64,000 nucleotides of DNA from Prorocentrum cordatum (taxonomy: Eukaryota; Sar; Dinophyceae; Prorocentrales; Prorocentraceae): NCBI GenBank assembly GCA_963575745.1, contig CAUYUJ010018656.1, positions 1 to 64,000 of the forward strand, written 5' to 3'. A program made the position numbers and the translations under genes. Below are positions 32,161 to 42,479 of the stretch, piece by piece. How positions within the stretch are numbered: the first letter of the stretch is position 1; every line of letters begins with the position of its first letter. A model generated the notes under the pieces. The model searched no databases. It was not told the origin of the DNA and saw only the letters and a list, made by a program, of their open reading frames with translations.

Positions 32161-32499
32161 CACCAATCCTGTCGTTCGATTTTTCCTTGTGCTTTACCCC
32201 TCGCTGGGGTTCCATTGGCGGTCTCGCATCGGCGCAGCAAGGCGCGGGCATGTGTTTTCGATGCGGGATATGTTGAAATTCCTCGGAGGAGGTGTTTGCA
32301 AGACCTCATTGGGCGGGAGATCTGGGAATGGGAATAACGGACCCCGCTTTAGAACAAGAGTCCCCCATGATGTGGATGGTTATCATGATGGTCGCATGCG
32401 TCGTGTGGAAACATCGCGCATGAGAGTAACGTGTTTTTTGTTGTTGTTGAACACTCGTTTCTAAAGAAAAAATATTGTTGATCTCCAGAAACGGTTTTG

Positions 32500-33010
32500 C
32501 GCGCTCTCGCCTCGACGCCGGATGCATTTTCGCTGAAAACGAGGTTCCCGCTCGAGCGTTGGCTTGACCCTAAGTGTGGGCCCTGGGAGGTCCAGCTACG
32601 ACAACAACGGCTCCTGCCCGACTCTTCCTTACAATTTACCCCGAGACACCTGGCGCCGAGACGCCCCCGAACTCAGGACCGGCGCTCTCGCTCGAGACTG
32701 CCTCGCAACTCAATTGAGTTGGCGGAGGCTCAGCCACGACAACAAGGGCTCCTGCTCGCTACTTCCTCACGGTTTACTCCAAGAGCCCCTGGCCAAGGAG
32801 GCCCCCGAACTCAGGAACTGCGCTCTCGCTCGAGACTTCCCGCAATTCAGGCAAATTGGTGGAGGACCGGACACGGCGACACGGGCTCCCGTTCGATATT
32901 TCTCCATACGTATTCCGAGAGGCATTGGCCAGAGAGGCCCCCGGAGTCAGGAACGGCGCTCTCGCTCGAGAGTTCTTCGTACTTCAGTCACTGGCCAACA
33001 AGGAAGAGAT
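32500..33010. repeat. Second CTCTCGCTCGAGACT tandem repeat
   Basis: About four 110-130 bp units share GGCGCTCTCGCTCGAGACT, CAGGAACTGCG-type sequence and GGAGGCCCCCGAACTCAGGA. They are related to the 31.3-32.2 kb array by the CGCTCGAGACTTCC core. The 340 bp between the arrays hold no recognised gene. Confidence 0.8.
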
Positions 33011-33120
33011 TCCCCCCGAAAGAGGGGGCAAGCGACGACGAAGTGGGCGGGTATCGAGGGTTGGGGTATACGGAATGCAAGACACGCGTGCCAGTAAGAG
33101 CGAACCGTCTTAAACCGATT

Positions 33121-33307
33121 GTTGCTGTTGTTGTTGATTACATTGACTATGCTCAGGTTGCTGATGGTGGTGATGATGATGATGATGATGATGAAGATGA
33201 TGATGATGATCATGATGATGCTAATGATGAATGATGAGGTCCAAGTAACTGATGATGAATGATGATGATGATGATGATGATTTATGATGATGATGATGAT
33301 TGATGAC

Positions 33308-33395
<88 letters not shown>

Positions 33396-33456
33396 CTGAT
33401 GCTGATGCTGATGCTGATGCTGATGCTGATGCTGATGCTGATGCTGATGATGATGA
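33121..33456. repeat. (GAT)n and (GCTGAT)n microsatellites
   Basis: GTT-rich start, then (GAT)n with interruptions to 33395, then about nine GCTGAT units to 33450. Confidence 0.97.
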
Positions 33457-33900
33457 AACTAGTCCCAGGCAAGTTGTCCAGACCTTCGGGGCTCCACGCG
33501 CCGAAACAAGCGGAGCGCCAGATGACGCGCTTGCTCGGCTGCGTTCCAGCCGCGAGGCACGGAAAGCCGCTTCGGTGGTCCTTCTCGCCCTGGCTCCGCC
33601 GTCGGAGGGGGGCGCTCGCGGCGCCGTAGGACACCCTCCTCGGACGAGTGTGCACCCGACAGCGTTGGCGTCTCGCGAGGCGCCGTTCTTCCTTCGAGTA
33701 GGGGGTCGACTACAACATCGGATTGCCCCAGAATTGATCTGTTCGTCGAATCTGCCGAAACGAGGGAGGAGGAGGAGGAGGAGGCGGAGGAGGAGGCGGA
33801 GGAGGAGGAGGAGGACCTCGGACCTCCCCATCCTCCCTTCTCCCCCGTCCTACTTATGGTAGTGGTGGTGGGACATCGGCCCATTAATGGGAGCCTGGTA
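33457..33900. repeat. Unassigned sequence, GAG tract and element C arm
   Basis: 33457-33755 shares GTCCAGACC, CGAAACAA and GCGCCAGA landmarks with 41820-41870 but has no recognisable gene. A GAG tract at 33756-33816 is followed at 33821-33884 by the right arm of element C (CCTCCCCATCCTCCCTTCTC, then TATGGTAGTGGTGGTGGGAC). No left arm was found. Confidence 0.6.
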
Positions 33901-33904
33901 TGCC

Positions 33905-34110
33905 CTCTTAATGCCGTTTTGAGCCTCGATTAGCGTCTGGGAGTCGATGAGATCACAGCGTCGATTACCGCTGATTTCGCGTCGATCACAGCGTCGATGT
34001 AACGCCGGCTGGGGTCGATTTAGTGACGATTAGCGTCGATCTAGCGTTGATTAGCCTCGATTTTGCGTCGATTCGCATCGATTTAGCATTGACTAGCGCC
34101 GATTCGCAGA
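33905..34110. repeat. Degenerate GTCGATTAGCG repeats
   Basis: About a dozen 14-18 bp units of the type GCGTCGATTTAGCGTTGATT. No gene seen. Confidence 0.8.
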
Positions 34111-34237
34111 AGTCAACAAGTATGGGAAGCTCCCATGAGTTGCCACAGAGCAGGCGGTCGTGGACTAGGAAAGGAAGAACTCGCTGGACCATCTACAGTT
34201 GGCACGAGGGTTAATAACAATATCATTCGGCGGCAAG

Positions 34238-34413
34238 CGATGGGGGGAGTTGAGAAGGAGAAGGCCTCCTCAGAAGGCGGCGGGACTTCTCAGACGCCCT
34301 CGCGCCTTCTGAGAAGTGTTTTCTCTGCCTTCGGGGAAGGCTCAGAGAACTTCTCAGAAGTCCGGGGGACCTCCGAGCCTTCCGAGAAGGTGCGCCCCCT
34401 CTCGCTTCCCCCT
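34238..34413. repeat. Dispersed repeat K, copy 2
   Basis: CTTCTCAGAAG-type palindromes in the same order as at 4120-4290, ending in CCGAGCCTTCCGAGAAGGTG. Confidence 0.75.
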
Positions 34414-35014
34414 CCCTGGCTCGCCGCCCAATCATGGTTTGGGAGGGGCACCCTTGCGTTCTTCGCCGTTGGACCCCCTCCACCCTGGAAAGCTGTTCGT
34501 GTTTGGGGCATCTCCGTGGGGCCTCGGGCTCTCTCAGGAGGGAAAGAAACACACAGACACAATTAATCGTCGACTCCCAGGAAAATATGCAAAAATATGG
34601 GAAGTGGTGGGGAAGACAAAAACCAAGAAAATATGGGAAAATATGGGACATTTTTATTTGTGTGTATTTATTTGTGCGTTCCAGTTCCCCTTCACTCTCG
34701 GCGAAGCGGGGCCCGTGTTCTCGACCCACGCTCCTGTGACCCTGCTTCGGCTGTGCTTGAGTCGGGCGTGTCCCCCTCCAGGAGGAGTACGCAGAAGCAG
34801 TCAAGAAATAGTCTGGGCACGATTTTCTGATCACTCCAGACTTCGTAATAAAGGGAGGGGGGTCTCTTCCAGGCTATCTTGGAGGGCCTGGGGGGGTCTG
34901 GGGACGATGTCTTGGAGGGTTCTCCCCCTGGCTCGCCGCCTAATCATAGCTTGGGAGGGGCACCCTTGCGTTCTTCGCCGTTGGAACGAACGACGAAGGA
35001 CGAACGAATGACAA

Positions 35015-35058
<44 letters not shown>

Positions 35059-35345
35059 CCTCCACCTTGGAAAGCTGTTCGTGTTTGGGGCATCTCCGTG
35101 GGGCCTCGGGCTCTCTCTGCGAAGCGGGGCCCGCGTTCTCGACCCACGCTCCCGTGAGCCCTTGCTTCGGCTGTGCTTGCGTCGGGCGCGTCCCCCTCCA
35201 GGAGGAGTACGCAGAGACAGTCAAGAAATAGTCTGGGCACGATTCTCTGATTGCTCCAGATTTCGTAATAAAGGGAGGGGGGTCTCTTCCAGGCCATCTT
35301 GGAGGGCCTGGGGGGGTCTGGGGACGATGTCTTGGAGGGTTCTCC
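34414..35345. repeat. Direct duplication of a 420-510 bp block
   Basis: Block 1 (34414-34925) and block 2 (34926-35345) both start CCCTGGCTCGCCGCC and end GATGTCTTGGAGGGTTCTCC. They are collinear and highly similar. Block 1 carries the 161-bp element B; block 2 lacks it but has a (GAC)n expansion at about 34985-35055. Both contain the 5' part of element A. Confidence 0.9.
34534..34694. mobile_element. TIR element B, copy 2, with an empty site next door
   Basis: A 161-bp insertion, TCAGGAGGGAAAGAAACACA to GTTCCCCTTCA, flanked by CTCTC on both sides (34529-34533 and 34695-34699). The paralogous block 2 reads GGGCTCTCTCTGCGAAGCGG across the same point (about 35108-35128) with no insert, so it is the empty site. 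Homologous to 12839-13005. Confidence 0.88.
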
Positions 35346-35447
35346 CGGGGGGGGGGGGGTCTAAAACGAAATCTGGAGTATTTTATTATGATGCGTATTT
35401 GTCAGTTTTCGATCCAATCCGCCTGTAAGGGGACATGCCCGACCTAA
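35180..35447 (+). mobile_element. TIR element A, longer copy
   Basis: The left end CGTCGGGCGCGTCCCCCTCC and the right end ATCCGCCTGTAAGGGGACAT then GCCCGACCTAA are inverted. About 268 bp long, with an inner G-run at 35347-35360. The tandem block upstream has only the left part (from 34759), because its copy stops at the block junction. Confidence 0.7.
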
Positions 35448-35639
35448 GACAATGTCCAGATCTCCGGCGATCTGTTTTTCCCAGGCGGCGGGTCCTCGGC
35501 CTCGGTCCTCTGGGGCGGCCGCTTGCGGGCCCAGGAGCCATCCAGCACTGCTGTCTGGCACAGAGGGCACGCTGCGCCCGGGGGGAAGCGGTCGGGGCCT
35601 CTTGGGCCTTGGATGGACCAAAGCGTGCCGGCAGATGTC

Positions 35640-35802
35640 CAGGGATGGCCGGGAGCACTGGGACGGGGATCTTGCAGGATCCTGCAGAGGCAGGGGTGCA
35701 CTGGCCTTGGCTGGCGTGCAGGATCCCGCGGGGTTTTGCAGGGTCCTGCAAGTCCCGATCGACCCGGGTTTGCATTGACCCGGGTCAGTAGATCCCCGAA
35801 GT
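35640..35802. repeat. Dispersed repeat G, copy 2
   Basis: GATCTTGCAGGATCCTGCAG, then ACCCGGGTTTGCATTGACCC and GGGTCAGTAGATCCC, in the same order as at 38448-38635. The preceding 190 bp hold no recognised gene. Confidence 0.8.
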
Positions 35803-36440
35803 GACGTACGCAGCCTAGGGATCGTGGCTTCCATTGGTTCACTCATGGCTGCGGCGCGCCACACCGCTGCTGCTCTGGCCAGCGGGCTGGATCTGCGGAG
35901 GGCGTGGACTTCATTGACCTGGACATCCGCCCGAATCCCACATTCTCCCTCTCTCCTTTTCTGTCACTCCTTCTCTTCTCTCTCCCTCCCTTTGTCTGCG
36001 TGTGTGGCTTACTCTTTTCCATATTTTCTCCTCTCTCTCCCTCTCTTTCTTTTTTCTTTCTCTCTCTCTCTCTCTTTCTCTCTCCCTCCCTTCGTCACAC
36101 GTCCAGTGGTGATCGCACTGTAGCGCGTCCCACTATCAACCCTCGCTGAGTTGGACCTCTCGGCCTCGGAGTAAACAAGTGTTGATGTGTGTATGCGAGA
36201 GGCAGCGGGTGACCTCCGGGAGGGTGGCAGCGCTGCAGTCATGGCGCCGACCTCAGGCAACTGCAGCCCATGCGTGTGGTACCACAAGCCTCAGGTCCCC
36301 CCGCGCTGCACGATGTCGCCGCGTAGCAGTTGCAGGCAAGGATGGTTGAAGGGTCGAGGACCGGTGGGCAGGAAGACGGGGGGGACGAGGAGTGGGAGGA
36401 AGGAGGAGGAGGAGGAGGAGGAGGGGGAGGAGGAGGAGGA
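35803..36440. other. No gene recognised; polypyrimidine stretch
   Basis: Contains a CT-rich tract at 35935-36095 and a GAG tract from 36403 up to the scaffold gap. No coding domain was seen. Confidence 0.5.
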
Positions 36441-36540
36441 NNNNNNNNNNNNNNNNNNNNNNNNNNNNNNNNNNNNNNNNNNNNNNNNNNNNNNNNNNNN
36501 NNNNNNNNNNNNNNNNNNNNNNNNNNNNNNNNNNNNNNNN
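36441..36540. other. Assembly gap of 100 N
   Basis: One hundred unresolved bases inside a GAG/GGA microsatellite, so the joined length is unknown. Confidence 0.99.
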
Positions 36541-36822
36541 AGGAGAGGAGAGGAGAGGAGAAGAGAGAAGAGGAGAGGAGAGGAGAGGATATGCGAGGAG
36601 AAGAGGAGAACGACAGGAGGGAGGAAGGGCGGGAGGCAGGAAGGGAGGGAGGGTGGCAGGAGGGATTGATGGAGGGAGGGAGGAAGGGTTGGAGGGAGGG
36701 AGGGAGGGAGCAGGGAGGAGGAGGAGGATGAGGAGGAGGAGGAGGAGGACGAGGAGGAGGAGGAGGAGGAGGAGAAGAGAGGAGGGAGGAGGAAGAGGAG
36801 GTGGAGGAGGAGGACCAGTGTA
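36541..36822. repeat. (GGAGA)n, (GGGA)n and (GAG)n microsatellites
   Basis: Purine-only repeats continuing from the other side of the gap. Confidence 0.95.
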
Positions 36823-36929
36823 AACCCAAGAGTCATCAACGATGTTGGAATCAACCCTCCCTCCAAGCTCCCTCTACATAGGCCCCATACAACGGTTCAT
36901 TCCCATTGAGGGAACTGCCTCGTTGGAAG

Positions 36930-37475
36930 ACAACCGTTTGAAGATCCTGAAGCATGCCAAAACATTGTTCTCTTGATTTCAACGCCACGTATCAACCTGA
37001 CTGCTGCGTTGTGGCGATCCGGAATCGTGCCATAACGCCATGTTTTGATTTCATTGCTGCGAATCAACGTAACTGCCGCGCCCGCATAATCCGGATTCTT
37101 TCCCAAATACCCTTTCTGGTACGTTGACCATGGGAGTCCGCGACACTCTTGCAACTGTTTAAAACATGTTCGCGGCGTTAAGGCGAGAGCCACATTTCGA
37201 ACAACCACCCGCCCCCAATCCGTGAAACTCTTGCAACTGTTTAAAACGAATGTGCGCGGCGCTGAGGCGAGAGCCACATGATGAAAACCACCCGCCCTCA
37301 GTCTGTAACTCTTGCACAGTTGAAAAGGAACGTGCGCGGCTGACATCTTGCAAATGTTTAACACGAATGTGCGCGACGCTTTGGCGAGAACCACATTTTG
37401 AACACCACCCGACCTCGATCCGTGAAAATCCTGCAACTGATTAAAACGAATTTGCTCGGCGACGGTTGTCACGTT
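36930..37475. repeat. Two tandem repeat families, about 79 bp and 87 bp
   Basis: 36940-37090 holds two units around TTGATTTCAACGCC/TTGATTTCATTGCTGCG followed by AATCAACCTGACTGC-type sequence. 37125-37470 holds about five units with CTTGCAACTGTTTAAAACGA, TGTGCGCG and GGCGAGAGCCACAT. GC is lower than in the surroundings. No coding signal. Confidence 0.85.
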
Positions 37476-37950
37476 TTACGCTTCAGGTTCATACATGGTG
37501 AGGACGTATCAGGCGAAACGCACGGCCCGCCCTAAAAACTGGCCTCGGGGTGCGGCAGGAAGGTGTTATCTAGAAGGAGAAGAAATAGAGGAAGAGGAGG
37601 CTGTAGGCTGAAAGTGAGTCAGCGACTGCAGACAGACACTGCTCGACCTCCGCAAATGCGGGAAAGCAGTACAGGGTACAAGAGCTGCCCCTTGGCGTCG
37701 GACGACTCGCGGCCCAACCGAACCGACATGGTGCATTGGGGGCACGAGGCCACCCTGTCGGCACGATTGGCATTGCGCACTGGGGCCTGCCCAAAGGCCC
37801 CAGCCGTGAGTGGACACAAAGCCCGATCGGATTTACGTGGCACATGCCACCACCTCTCACGGAAAACGCAAATCCCTGAGGGCCAGACCACAATGGAATA
37901 GCCACCCAGGCGCCTGGCTAACGCCGCCGCCAGCAGGGCAATGCTGAGAC
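37476..37950. other. No gene recognised
   Basis: Unique sequence with overlapping short frames on both strands and no motif. Confidence 0.5.
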
Positions 37951-37954
37951 CGAA

Positions 37955-38137
37955 GGCCGTGCTACACCCAACGACGAGGCCGCGCGCAGCGCAAGCCCCG
38001 CCGATACAGGTTTCGCAACGTCCACCCCCAGGCCCAGTGCCCGCTGCATCCGCACAGAGAGCTGAGGGCCGTGCTACACCCAACGACGGCATCCTTGCGG
38101 CATCCCGCCGATACAGGTTTCACAGCGTCCACCCTCC
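37955..38137. repeat. Two-copy direct repeat, about 110 bp apart
   Basis: GCCGTGCTACACCCAACGAC then CCGCCGATACAGGTTTC and GTCCACCC occurs at 37955-38029 and 38067-38137. Confidence 0.85.
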
Positions 38138-38169
38138 TCTGTGGAAAAAACGACCGGTAGCCGCTCACC

Positions 38170-38345
38170 CTGAGGAGGAGGAGGAGGAGGAGGAGGAGGA
38201 GGAGGAGGGAGGAGGGAGGGAGGGAGGGAGGGAGGGAGGGAGGGAGGGTTGAGGGAGGAGGGAATAGGGAGAGGGAGGAGAGAGGTGGGAGGAGGGAGGA
38301 GGGAGGAGGGGGAGGAGGAGGGGGGAGGAGGGAGGAGGGAGGACG
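38170..38345. repeat. (GAG)n and (GGGA)n microsatellites
   Basis: Purine-rich tract with GAG then GGGA then GGAGGA units. Confidence 0.95.
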
Positions 38346-38447
38346 CCACTGAGAGATGCGTGCCCGCGACTGCGCAGGCGTCCCCGAGCGCTCCGCCCTC
38401 CGCGGCCGCAGCGGCCGCCGGGCCGTCCCCCCCCCAAAAACTCGGGA

Positions 38448-38635
38448 GCCTTGAGGCGGGGGTCTCTGCAAACGGGGGGTCCGTCAGAGCGCCGGGTCTT
38501 GCAGGATCCTGCAGAGCCAGGGGTGCATCGACCTGGGCTTTGGGTGCCGGATCTTGCAGGATCCTGCGGGCTCCCTGCAGGAATCCTGCAGGCCTGACTG
38601 GAGATTGACCCAGGTCAGTAGATCCCTGACAACGC
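38448..38635. repeat. Dispersed repeat G, copy 3
   Basis: GTCTTGCAGGATCCTGCAGA, GGATCTTGCAGGATCCTGC and GATTGACCCAGGTCAGTAGA then TCCC, collinear with 35640-35802. Confidence 0.8.
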
Positions 38636-38777
38636 ATCCAGGGCCGTCCACAGATGGTCCGACTGCACTCGTGCCGCTTTTGGTTCCTCCAGCAGCCCGA
38701 CTCGGGGCCGCCCGGCGCCGAGCGCCCGGGGAGCATCCGCAGATGTCGTCTATACAAATACACCACCGCGGTGCCCA

Positions 38778-38876
38778 GCCAGGGCCACCCTGGGCTCCGC
38801 ACGATGGTGTGCAGACCCTTCTGGCCTCGGCCAGGAGGCGGACACACCATGCCAGGGCCCAGGATGGCCCTGGCCA
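38778..38876. mobile_element. Foldback element F1, copy 2
   Basis: Arms of about 38 bp (left GCCAGGGCCACCCTGGGCTC, right complement GGCCAGGGCCATCCTGGGCC) around a loop with CTGGCCTCGGCCAGGAGG. The loop resembles the other F1 copies. The element lacks the outer arm seen at 12.3 and 46.2 kb. Confidence 0.75.
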
Positions 38877-38916
38877 GGAGTCGAAGAACAACAAACGACA
38901 CAAACACAAACTTTTT

Positions 38917-39045
38917 GGCGCTCCGCGCGGATTTCTTGGATCCGCGCTGGGACCCCCCTGGCGGCGCCATGGGCGCCGCCCATGGCGCTCTCCGCGCGCC
39001 AGGGAGGGGGTCCGGCGCGGATCCAAGAAATCCGCGCTGAGCGCC
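38917..39045. mobile_element. Foldback element F5, copy 1
   Basis: Left arm GGCGCTCCGCGCGGATTTCT and right complement GGCGCTCAGCGCGGATTTCT pair over about 55 bp, with inner GGCGCCATGGGCGCC palindromes. The second copy is 49909-50010. In both places F5 follows an F1 hairpin by about 35-40 bp. Confidence 0.85.
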
Positions 39046-39122
39046 TAAAACAGTTTCTGTTAGTGCTGTTTTTTCTTCTTCTAAGGAACGGTGGTGGTCT
39101 ATACTCTGAGTTTATTCATAAG

Positions 39123-39275
39123 CGTCGGGGGGCGTCACCCCCGTCGACAACCCCACATCGACCCCCGTCGCGGGCAGCCACCGCGCGCCGAAGGCGCTCC
39201 GGCCCCCGTCGCGGCGCGACGACGAGGCGAGGCTGAGCTCCGTCGCGGGGTACCCCCCCGCGCTTGTGAAGAAAC
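39123..39275. repeat. Dispersed repeat F6, copy 1 (no insertion)
   Basis: ACCCCACATCGACCCCCGTC, GCGGGCAGCCACCGCGCGCC and GGGGTACCCCCCCGCGCTTG landmarks, collinear with 49174-49331. Here the sequence runs uninterrupted into TGAAGAAACCCAGAGTA. Confidence 0.85.
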
Positions 39276-39293
39276 CCAGAGTAGATTCAGCGA

Positions 39294-39467
39294 GCGAAGA
39301 ACGGTATAAAATAAACTTTTTCGCTGTCGGGGGCGCCTGTCCCTGGGCGGCTGGAAAGTTTATATATCCCTACGGTGCCACCGCAAGGGTATAAACTTGC
39401 CAGCCGCCCAGGGACGGGCGCCCCCCCGGCAGCGAGAACAAAAGTTTATTTGATACCGTTCTTCGCC
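39294..39467. mobile_element. Foldback element F3
   Basis: A 174-bp near-palindrome: left arm from GCGAAGAACGGTATAAAATA and right arm complementary from GCGAAGAACGGTATCAAATA, then matching AAACTTTT, CGCTG(T/C)CGGGGG and CCCTGGGCGGCTGG blocks almost to the centre (about 39378). Both arms contain GGTAT(A/C)AAATAAAC. It would form a very long hairpin RNA if transcribed. Confidence 0.9.
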
Positions 39468-39479
39468 CGTGAAAGAGCA

Positions 39480-39729
39480 GATGCCTCTGCGCAGGAGCAA
39501 GTCCCTCGAGTCCGTCGCTGCGGGAGGGCCGGCCGCCGCCTGCGACCTGCGAGGCGCGGGGGGTGCGGCCGCGGGCGCGGAGCCCCCGGCGGAGGGGGCC
39601 GCCGCGGGCGTGCTGGGGGTGCTGCGGCAGGAGTCGAGCAGCGGCGAGGCGTCTTTTGGCTCGCCTTCGTGGAGGGTGGCGCCGTTTGTGTGGAGGGGGG
39701 AAGACAAAGCCCTGCTTCAGGCAGGCAGA
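39480..39729. other. No gene recognised
   Basis: GC-rich sequence with short Ala/Gly-rich frames on both strands and no domain. Confidence 0.4.
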
Positions 39730-40540
39730 AGAAACAGAAAGAAGGAAGAACGAAAGAAGAAGAAGAAGTGTAGAAAGAGAAGGAGAAGAAGAAGAAAGAA
39801 AGAAGAGAAGAAGAAAGAAGAAGAAGACGAAGAAAGAGAAGAAGAATGAAGACGAAGCAAGAAGAAGAATAAGAAGAGGAAGAACGAAGAAGGAAGAAGA
39901 AGAAAACAGCGCTAGAAGAAACGAAGGAAGAAGAATAAGAAGACGAAGAAAGAAGGGAAGAACAAGAAAGACGAAGCAGAAGAAGCAAGAGAGAAGAAGA
40001 CAAAGAAAGCAAAAAGAAGCGAGAGGACAAAGAAAGAAGGAAAGAAGAAGAAGAAGAAGAAGAAGAAGAAGAAGCAAGACAAAGAGACTGAAGAAGACCG
40101 CAGACGCAGGAAGGACGACGACGAACGAAGAAGAAAGCAGAACGACAAGACAAGCCCGCCGAAGGCATCCGTCGCCCGCAGAACAACGTCCTCTCCTTCA
40201 ACCTTTTTCCCCCACTCCTCCAGCCCACCCTCCTCCCTCCTCCCCACCTCCATAATCCTCATAATACCCTCCTACCTCCTCCTCCTCCCTCACTACTAAG
40301 ACACCTTCCTCCTCTACTCCTACTCCTCCTCCCTCCATACTCCCTCCGCACCTCCTCCCTCCTCCCTTCCACATCCATCCTCCCCTCCGCCCTCATTACC
40401 CCCCCTCCTCCTCCCTCCTCCTCCTTCCTACATCTGCCTCCTCCTCCTATCCACCTATCCTCCCCATCTCCTCCATTTCCTCCTCCTCCTCTTCAGCCTC
40501 CACCTCCTCCTCCTCCACCTCCTCCTCCTCCTCCTCGGGT
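39730..40540. repeat. (GAA)n then (CTC)n microsatellites
   Basis: GAA/AAG-rich purine sequence to about 40090, a 100-bp unique stretch, then CTC-rich pyrimidine sequence at 40195-40535. Confidence 0.93.
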
Positions 40541-40601
40541 CGCCTACGGCCCTGGGGGTGCATCGCCTAGAGGCCCATGAATGTTCTAAGAAGCTTTAGT
40601 G

Positions 40602-40764
40602 TTAAGTCGGGCATGTCTCTCCACAGGAAGAATATCCAAATAGTAGAAACGTAATAGTCCAGGGACGACTTTTAGACTATTAGTTGTTATCATTAATTTG
40701 GGGTCTCTTAGAATATCTTTTTATGTATCCAACATCCGCCTGTAGGAGGACATGTCCGACCTAA
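40602..40764 (+). mobile_element. TIR element A, best copy, perfect 8-bp target duplication
   Basis: A 163-bp element from TTAAGTCGGGCATGTCTCTC to AGGAGGACATGTCCGACC then TAA; the ends are inverted repeats. CTTTAGTG flanks it exactly on both sides (40594-40601 and 40765-40772). Non-coding, AT-richer interior. The 8-bp duplication resembles that made by hAT-like transposases; several introner families also show 8-bp duplications. Confidence 0.92.
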
Positions 40765-40772
40765 CTTTAGTG

Positions 40773-41559
40773 GTTTGCACGACAAGTTATCAGAACATTT
40801 CTGGCTGAGACTCTGTCTTGTTTTGACACATCACTCAGGTCTATGCACCAAGAACACAGGTGAGCGTCTTGTTCCTCCCAAGGGTAACGCTCGCTACCAG
40901 GGCCCAAGCCCTCTCCCCCTCCCCCGGGTAGCGCTAACGATCGTACCGGGGGGTGGGCCTGGACATCCCCACCACATGCTGTGGCGCACAGGCGACTGAT
41001 GCGCCAGTGGCGCGGACGCACCTTGGCGGGTGCATGCCGCGGCCGCCGTTACCGTTACCCTCTCGCCCGACCCCCACCCACCCCGGTACCCGGGGAAAAA
41101 CAAAGTCATGTGTCTTCGTTCTTGGAACATATGTTGGGTCTAAAAACGTTTCGTGGTAGGCCAACCGGAACGCCAGGACGGTCGGTCGCTGCTTGACAGG
41201 AGGCCAAGGAAGAAAGCTCGGCCACGCCTGAGATCCTGGCGTCTCAACTTTTTCGAACCAGGCGTTTTTGCATTTTTTCTCAGCCCCAGGGACCTCGGTC
41301 GATCCGGCTCGAAAAATGATGCTGACAGATGGTGTCTAGGGCTCCGGGCGTGACTTCTAGGACGTTGCAGTTTTTGTTCGCTACGTCGGATCTTAGGGAT
41401 GATCGCGTCGTAGAAAACATCACGACGGGAGGTCTATTTGAGGCCTCCAGGGGCCCTCGCTGGGCCTCGTCAAGATTCGGCTCGGGATGAAATCCAGTCT
41501 CGGGGAAAGGGTCGGTACTTCGGGGACCGCGCATTGAACAAATCAAGACGTCGCATGTC
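40773..41559. other. About 790 bp with no recognisable gene
   Basis: Mixed-composition unique sequence with short frames on both strands. No RNA gene or protein motif was identified. Confidence 0.5.
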
Positions 41560-42039
41560 TGGGGCTAGGGGGAGGGGGGAAAGGCTTCTTAGAAACACCC
41601 CCGCTTCTTAGAACGCGCTGGCCTTTTCTATAGATGTAAGGTCGGCGTCTTCTGAGAAGCAGCCTCCTTCAAGGAAGCCTTTCCCCCCCCCCCTGCCCTT
41701 TTGCTGTGCGCGCTACCAAAAACAGCCGGAGATCCGAGGCTCCGACAACTTGGAACGGCCAGTCTTCGGCCGCTTTCGGCCTCCGAAAAAAGGGACTCGG
41801 GATGAAAAGCGGCCGCAGGGAAGCTGTCCAGACCACCGAGGGTCAACGCATCGAAACAATTGGTGCGCCAGAAGGGTTTCCCAACCCTTCTGTGTTGGTG
41901 GGTCCTCACCCTGAATCCACACCGCCTCTCGCACGCCTCACTCCCCACATCGTGTTGTTTCGTTTGCGCCCTCAAGGGGGCACGGTTTGCGCCTTCAGAG
42001 GGGCACGGCCTGTGCGCGCGAGTCACACCAGGATGCCAT
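41560..42039. repeat. Weak repeat K copy and unassigned sequence
   Basis: 41560-41705 has CTTCTTAGAA and TTCTGAGAAGC variants of repeat K. 41706-42039 shares GTCCAGACC, CGAAACAA and GCGCCAGAA landmarks with 33478-33520; otherwise nothing was recognised. Confidence 0.5.
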
Positions 42040-42270
42040 CGGTCGGCATCCCCCCAACATACTTATACTATGTGTTCGTCGCCCCCCCAGGGGCGACGCG
42101 CGCACCGAGAAATCTTGTAGTATATGCGTCGTGGCGGGCGCTTTCTGGCCACACCGCTCGAGAAACGATATACTACAAGATGGGTATACTATATGTTCGG
42201 GTCGGACGCGCGCCTCCAAGGCGGACATATAGTACTAGTATGTCTTTGTGCTTCCCAATCGGCGGGATGC
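42040..42270. mobile_element. Compound foldback element F4
   Basis: Ends are GGCATCCC and its complement GGATGCC. Inside, ATCTTGTAGTATAT (42111-42124) is perfectly complementary to ATATACTACAAGAT (42168-42181). CTATATGTTCGGGTCGG-type blocks occur on both arms as further hairpins. No coding capacity. Confidence 0.75.
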
Positions 42271-42479
42271 CAGCAGCGCGCGCTCCCAGAGGCTCCGGGC
42301 CATGGCCCATGCTGCCACTGCACCACTGCCCGTTGCCTCTCCTTCTCGCAAACGCCGATTCCGGCACGCCGGCCCCCGCGCAGAGGGCTTTAGTCGGCGC
42401 CGGGCCTCCCTGCGCGCCATCGAGGGGGGGTCGATCCAGGGAAGCCGCGCGATCCTACGGTCGGGGCCCTGGAGAAGGA

